A DNA stretch of 8,016 nt, from NCBI GenBank assembly GCA_964567295.1, contig CAZMLU010000068.1:1-8016 (forward strand), given 5' to 3'. Source of the stretch: SLJK01 sp964567295. Its GTDB lineage: Bacteria; Bacillota; Dethiobacteria; DTU022; UBA8154. The position numbers were made by a program, and so were the translations under genes. The notes beneath the pieces are model-generated. The model saw only the letters and a program-made list of their open reading frames with translations. It was not told where the DNA came from and did no database searches. Shown here piece after piece: positions 6,441-8,016 of this stretch (its first letter is position 1; every line of letters begins with the position of its first letter).

Positions 6441-7234
6441 TAGATATAAAAGGTGCAATTGATCGTTTAAGAAGATTTAATATGATCATGGGAGGGCTTC
6501 ACCTGGTCCAGGGCATTGTCATGTTATTCCTGGCGACCAGTGTAATCCAGAATATCGCTGAATTCACACCACAGATCACTCAGTTTTTCCTGGCGTTTGA
6601 TCAGGAGACTCGTTCACTGGAAGTCCAGTCGGAGATCTTGTTTGAACTCCCGTTTGGTATACTGGTGGCCGTCTTTCTTCTGTTATCAGCTACAGCTCAT
6701 GCTCTGGTATCAATCCCCAGGAAACTGAATGCCATTTATGCAGCAGATCTGGAAAAAGGGATCAACAAATTCCGCTGGTTTGAATATGCGCTCAGTTCAT
6801 CGATTATGATTGTTCTCATTGCAACACTTTTCGGTATTTACGATATAGCATCGCTGATTCTTATCTTTGTTCTCAACGCTTCGATGAATTTTTTTGGCCT
6901 GGTGATGGAACAGCTTAACTCAGGTAAAGATAAAGATAAGGTCAACTGGGGTCCGTTTATCTGGGGTTCTATAGCCGGCATTGCTCCCTGGATCGCTATT
7001 TTTCTGTATATGTTCGGAACTGGCAATTTCGATATGGTCCCCTGGTTCGTCTGGGCCATCATCGGAACATACTTTGTTGCATTTAACACATTCCCGATCA
7101 ATATGATTCTGCAATATAAAAAAGTCGGTAAATGGAAAGAATATATTTACGGTGAAAGAACCTATATTGTCTTGAGCCTGGTCGCAAAATCCATTTTGGC
7201 CTGGCTGGTTTTGTTTGGGGCTATGCAGCCATAA
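6413..7234 (+). CDS. Heliorhodopsin, seven-helix retinal-binding membrane protein
   Basis: The 273-residue protein has seven hydrophobic segments, roughly 23-47, 79-102, 119-142, 145-166, 180-201, 208-233 and 249-271. Family blocks are clear: RWFEYALSSSIMIVLIA in TM3 (121-137), NASM (155-158), GSIAGIAPWI (185-194) and GERTYIVLSLVAKSILAW in TM7 (247-264). Lys259 is the retinal Schiff-base lysine and Glu124 the counter-ion. Their spacing of 135 nearly equals the 134 of the type protein 48C12 (E107, K241, as I recall it). Heliorhodopsins sit with the N-terminus inside the cell, opposite to type-1 rhodopsins, and act as slow light sensors or modulators rather than pumps. ATG 6413 is the first start after an in-frame TGA at 6398; the ribosome site (GAAGAG, 6399-6404) is weak. 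No retinal-making gene is in view. Confidence 0.95.
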   Translation: MYSQPEKRLIDIKGAIDRLRRFNMIMGGLHLVQGIVMLFLATSVIQNIAEFTPQITQFFLAFDQETRSLEVQSEILFELPFGILVAVFLLLSATAHALVSIPRKLNAIYAADLEKGINKFRWFEYALSSSIMIVLIATLFGIYDIASLILIFVLNASMNFFGLVMEQLNSGKDKDKVNWGPFIWGSIAGIAPWIAIFLYMFGTGNFDMVPWFVWAIIGTYFVAFNTFPINMILQYKKVGKWKEYIYGERTYIVLSLVAKSILAWLVLFGAMQP

Positions 7235-7253
7235 AACACATAACAGGCAAATG

Positions 7254-7298
7254 TTAAGTAAAAAAAGGGGGACACCGTGCTGTCTCTCTTTTTACTTA
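7254..7298 (+). terminator. Strong hairpin terminator after heliorhodopsin
   Basis: TTAAGTAAAAA... (from 7254) pairs with ...TTTTTACTTAA (to 7298). The stem continues through a purine-rich GGGGGACA arm against TGTCTCTC, closing on a CCGTGC loop. The A-rich left arm and T-rich right arm make it a good terminator in both directions. It starts 20 bases after the stop codon and isolates the heliorhodopsin transcript from the decayed DNA to the right. Confidence 0.85.
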
Positions 7299-7315
7299 AA
7301 AGATTTGAGCTCTTA

Positions 7316-7447
7316 ATGATTTCTTCATCAAAACAGCCACTATCTATTCGAAACAGAATGTCTAGATCATTTATTATGATGTTGGCTACAATTTCTTATA
7401 TAATTTCTGCAGCACTGTTTGCGGTTAGGAGACTCTTCACACCTTGA
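7316..7447 (+). pseudogene. Short fragment with one membrane segment
   Basis: A 43-codon frame from ATG 7316 to TGA 7445 encodes a polar, basic start (SSSKQPLSIRNRMSRS), then a hydrophobic stretch (FIMMLATISYIISAALF) and a basic end. That layout resembles the first residues of a membrane sensor such as a histidine kinase or chemoreceptor, but it is cut off right after the membrane segment and has no ribosome site. I treat it as a probable 5' remnant; a chance frame is also possible. Confidence 0.3.
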
Positions 7448-7700
7448 AGGGTATCGTGATCTTATAGAAAGATATGGTGCCCAGCTTTCCTTTGCAGAAG
7501 CTGTTAAGGTAAAAGAGGTGGAAAAGTATTTGGAAGCAAATTACGATAGTATCTTTTTTGTTACTTCCTATGCTTCACATTCATCCAGTGATCTTATAAA
7601 AAAGAAACAAGGAAATGCATTAGTAGATTATATGAAAAGTGCAGGAATTGGAGAGATGAAGCGTGCACTGGAATCAGAGGTATTTCCGTATACGTTTTAA
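7419..7700 (+). pseudogene. Unrecognised open frame without a credible start
   Basis: The 93-codon frame can only begin at a TTG lacking a ribosome site, and no in-frame ATG occurs until close to the end. The protein is soluble, mixed alpha/beta in appearance (GYRDLIERYGAQLSF, VKEVEKYLEANYDSIFFVTS, GNALVDYMKSAGIGEMKRALE). It resembles no family I can name. Its codons look like those of a real gene, so it is probably an internal or C-terminal piece of a larger protein joined near 7420 to the membrane-segment fragment. The RecD2-like relic continues in the same frame after its TAA stop. Confidence 0.4.
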
Positions 7701-7706
7701 AGTAAA

Positions 7707-7866
7707 TACCAGCAGCACTATATGAAGAGGTATCTTCTCTATACCTGTGTGTCCCGAGCCAAGCAAGTATTCGTGTTGGTAGGTACCAAGGAGGCCGTCG
7801 CCATTGCCGTCTCGAACGACAAGATACAGCAGCGGAACACTTTGCTGGCTAAAAGGCTGGCTGGGA
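7707..7866 (+). pseudogene. C-terminal fragment of a RecD2-like SF1 helicase
   Basis: The frame reads QQHYMKRYLLYTCVSRAKQVFVLVGTKEAVAIAVSNDKIQQRNTLLAKRLAG in separate recognisable pieces: LLYTCVSRAKQ is helicase motif VI (family LYTAVTRAK), followed by VLVGTKEAVAIAV and the RNTLLAKRL end of RecD2/TraA-type helicases. Only about 50 residues remain; the ATPase core is absent. No stop codon follows in this frame before the window end, so the frame runs into the reverse complement of the tRNA, and the normal C-terminus is lost or was not conserved. It is a relic with no activity expected. Confidence 0.75.
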
Positions 7867-7968
7867 TATCAAGTGTTGCCAGGGATACTTGCAAACCCTA
7901 TAGTAAATCGAATTTAGTTGTTTGTGGAAGGTTCATAAGGTGTTATCCAGCAAATCCTGATAAAATCG

Positions 7969-8016
7969 TGGTGGACCCGAGGGGAGTTGAACCCCTGGCC
8001 TCTAGAGTGCGATTCT
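7969..8016 (-). tRNA. tRNA-Ala (anticodon CGC), 3' half, cut by window edge
   Basis: Read on the minus strand, the sequence gives anticodon-arm pairs AGA/TCT, a seven-base loop with CGC (8011 down to 8009) preceded by T33, and variable loop AGGCC. It continues with T stem AGGGG/CCCCT around TTCAACT, acceptor strand CGGGTCC, discriminator A and an encoded CCA (7969-7971). CGC reads Ala codon GCG. U70 and A73 fit alanine tRNA, which needs a G3-U70 pair, but base 3 lies outside the window. C38 is unusual. The D arm and 5' acceptor are not visible, so the identity is good but not proven. Confidence 0.8.

Noticed and set aside
7867..8016. Continuation of the helicase frame to the window end
   Set aside because: The last part (VDPRGVEPLASRVRF) is the reverse complement of a tRNA read as protein, a well-known artefact. 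Positions 7867-7968 show nothing recognisable.
7969..8016. tmRNA or selenocysteine tRNA 3' end
   Set aside because: The 5-base variable loop, standard T arm and visible anticodon stem fit an ordinary class I tRNA; tmRNA lacks this anticodon arm and tRNA-Sec has a long variable arm.
1..8016. CRISPR array, toxin-antitoxin pair or phage module
   Set aside because: No regularly spaced direct repeats, no recognisable toxin or antitoxin pair and no phage structural genes were seen on either strand.

Overview
The window looks like low-to-medium GC Firmicutes DNA, most likely from an anaerobic Clostridia-type organism. Clues are strong GGAGG-type ribosome binding sites, GTG and TTG starts, a two-gene SufC/SufB-type iron-sulfur operon, a Cys-motif flavoprotein and a heliorhodopsin. 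All intact genes lie on the plus strand. Only a tRNA gene cut by the right edge is on the minus strand. No tools were run; family calls come from recognising motifs in the translated sequence.

Layout: positions 1-350 hold two decayed pieces of IS3-family transposase (an OrfB piece, then an OrfA-like piece). Next come a flavodoxin-fold iron-sulfur flavoprotein / FMN reductase (365-994), a broken M20 amidohydrolase relic (998-1490), a DUF429 predicted RNase-H-like protein (1524-2252) with a terminator, and a membrane-anchored alpha/beta hydrolase (2422-3333). A gene-poor stretch leads to a very small basic protein (3551-3661) whose reading frame seems to continue past an in-frame TAG. A PNPOx-like flavin-binding protein (3794-4198) follows, with its own promoter. 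Then comes the overlapping pair sufC-sufB (4368-6012), a SUF-like minimal Fe-S assembly system with no sufS, sufU or sufD beside it.

The most notable gene is an intact heliorhodopsin (6413-7234). It keeps the TM3 carboxylate and the TM7 retinal lysine at the expected spacing. It starts inside the last codons of a decayed WD40/TolB-like beta-propeller gene. A good sigma-A-type promoter lies within that relic, and its TATAAT box includes the relic's premature stop codon. The gene ends in a strong hairpin terminator. No retinal or carotenoid biosynthesis gene is present in the window.

Right of the terminator, everything readable before the tRNA appears decayed: a short piece with one membrane segment, an unrecognised 93-codon open frame without a credible start, and the C-terminal tail of a RecD2-like helicase. 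The last 48 bases are the 3' half of a tRNA on the minus strand, read here as tRNA-Ala with anticodon CGC. The mixture of intact single genes and at least five relics suggests a region of repeated insertion and loss rather than one coordinated pathway. The sufC-sufB pair is the only clear multi-gene functional unit.
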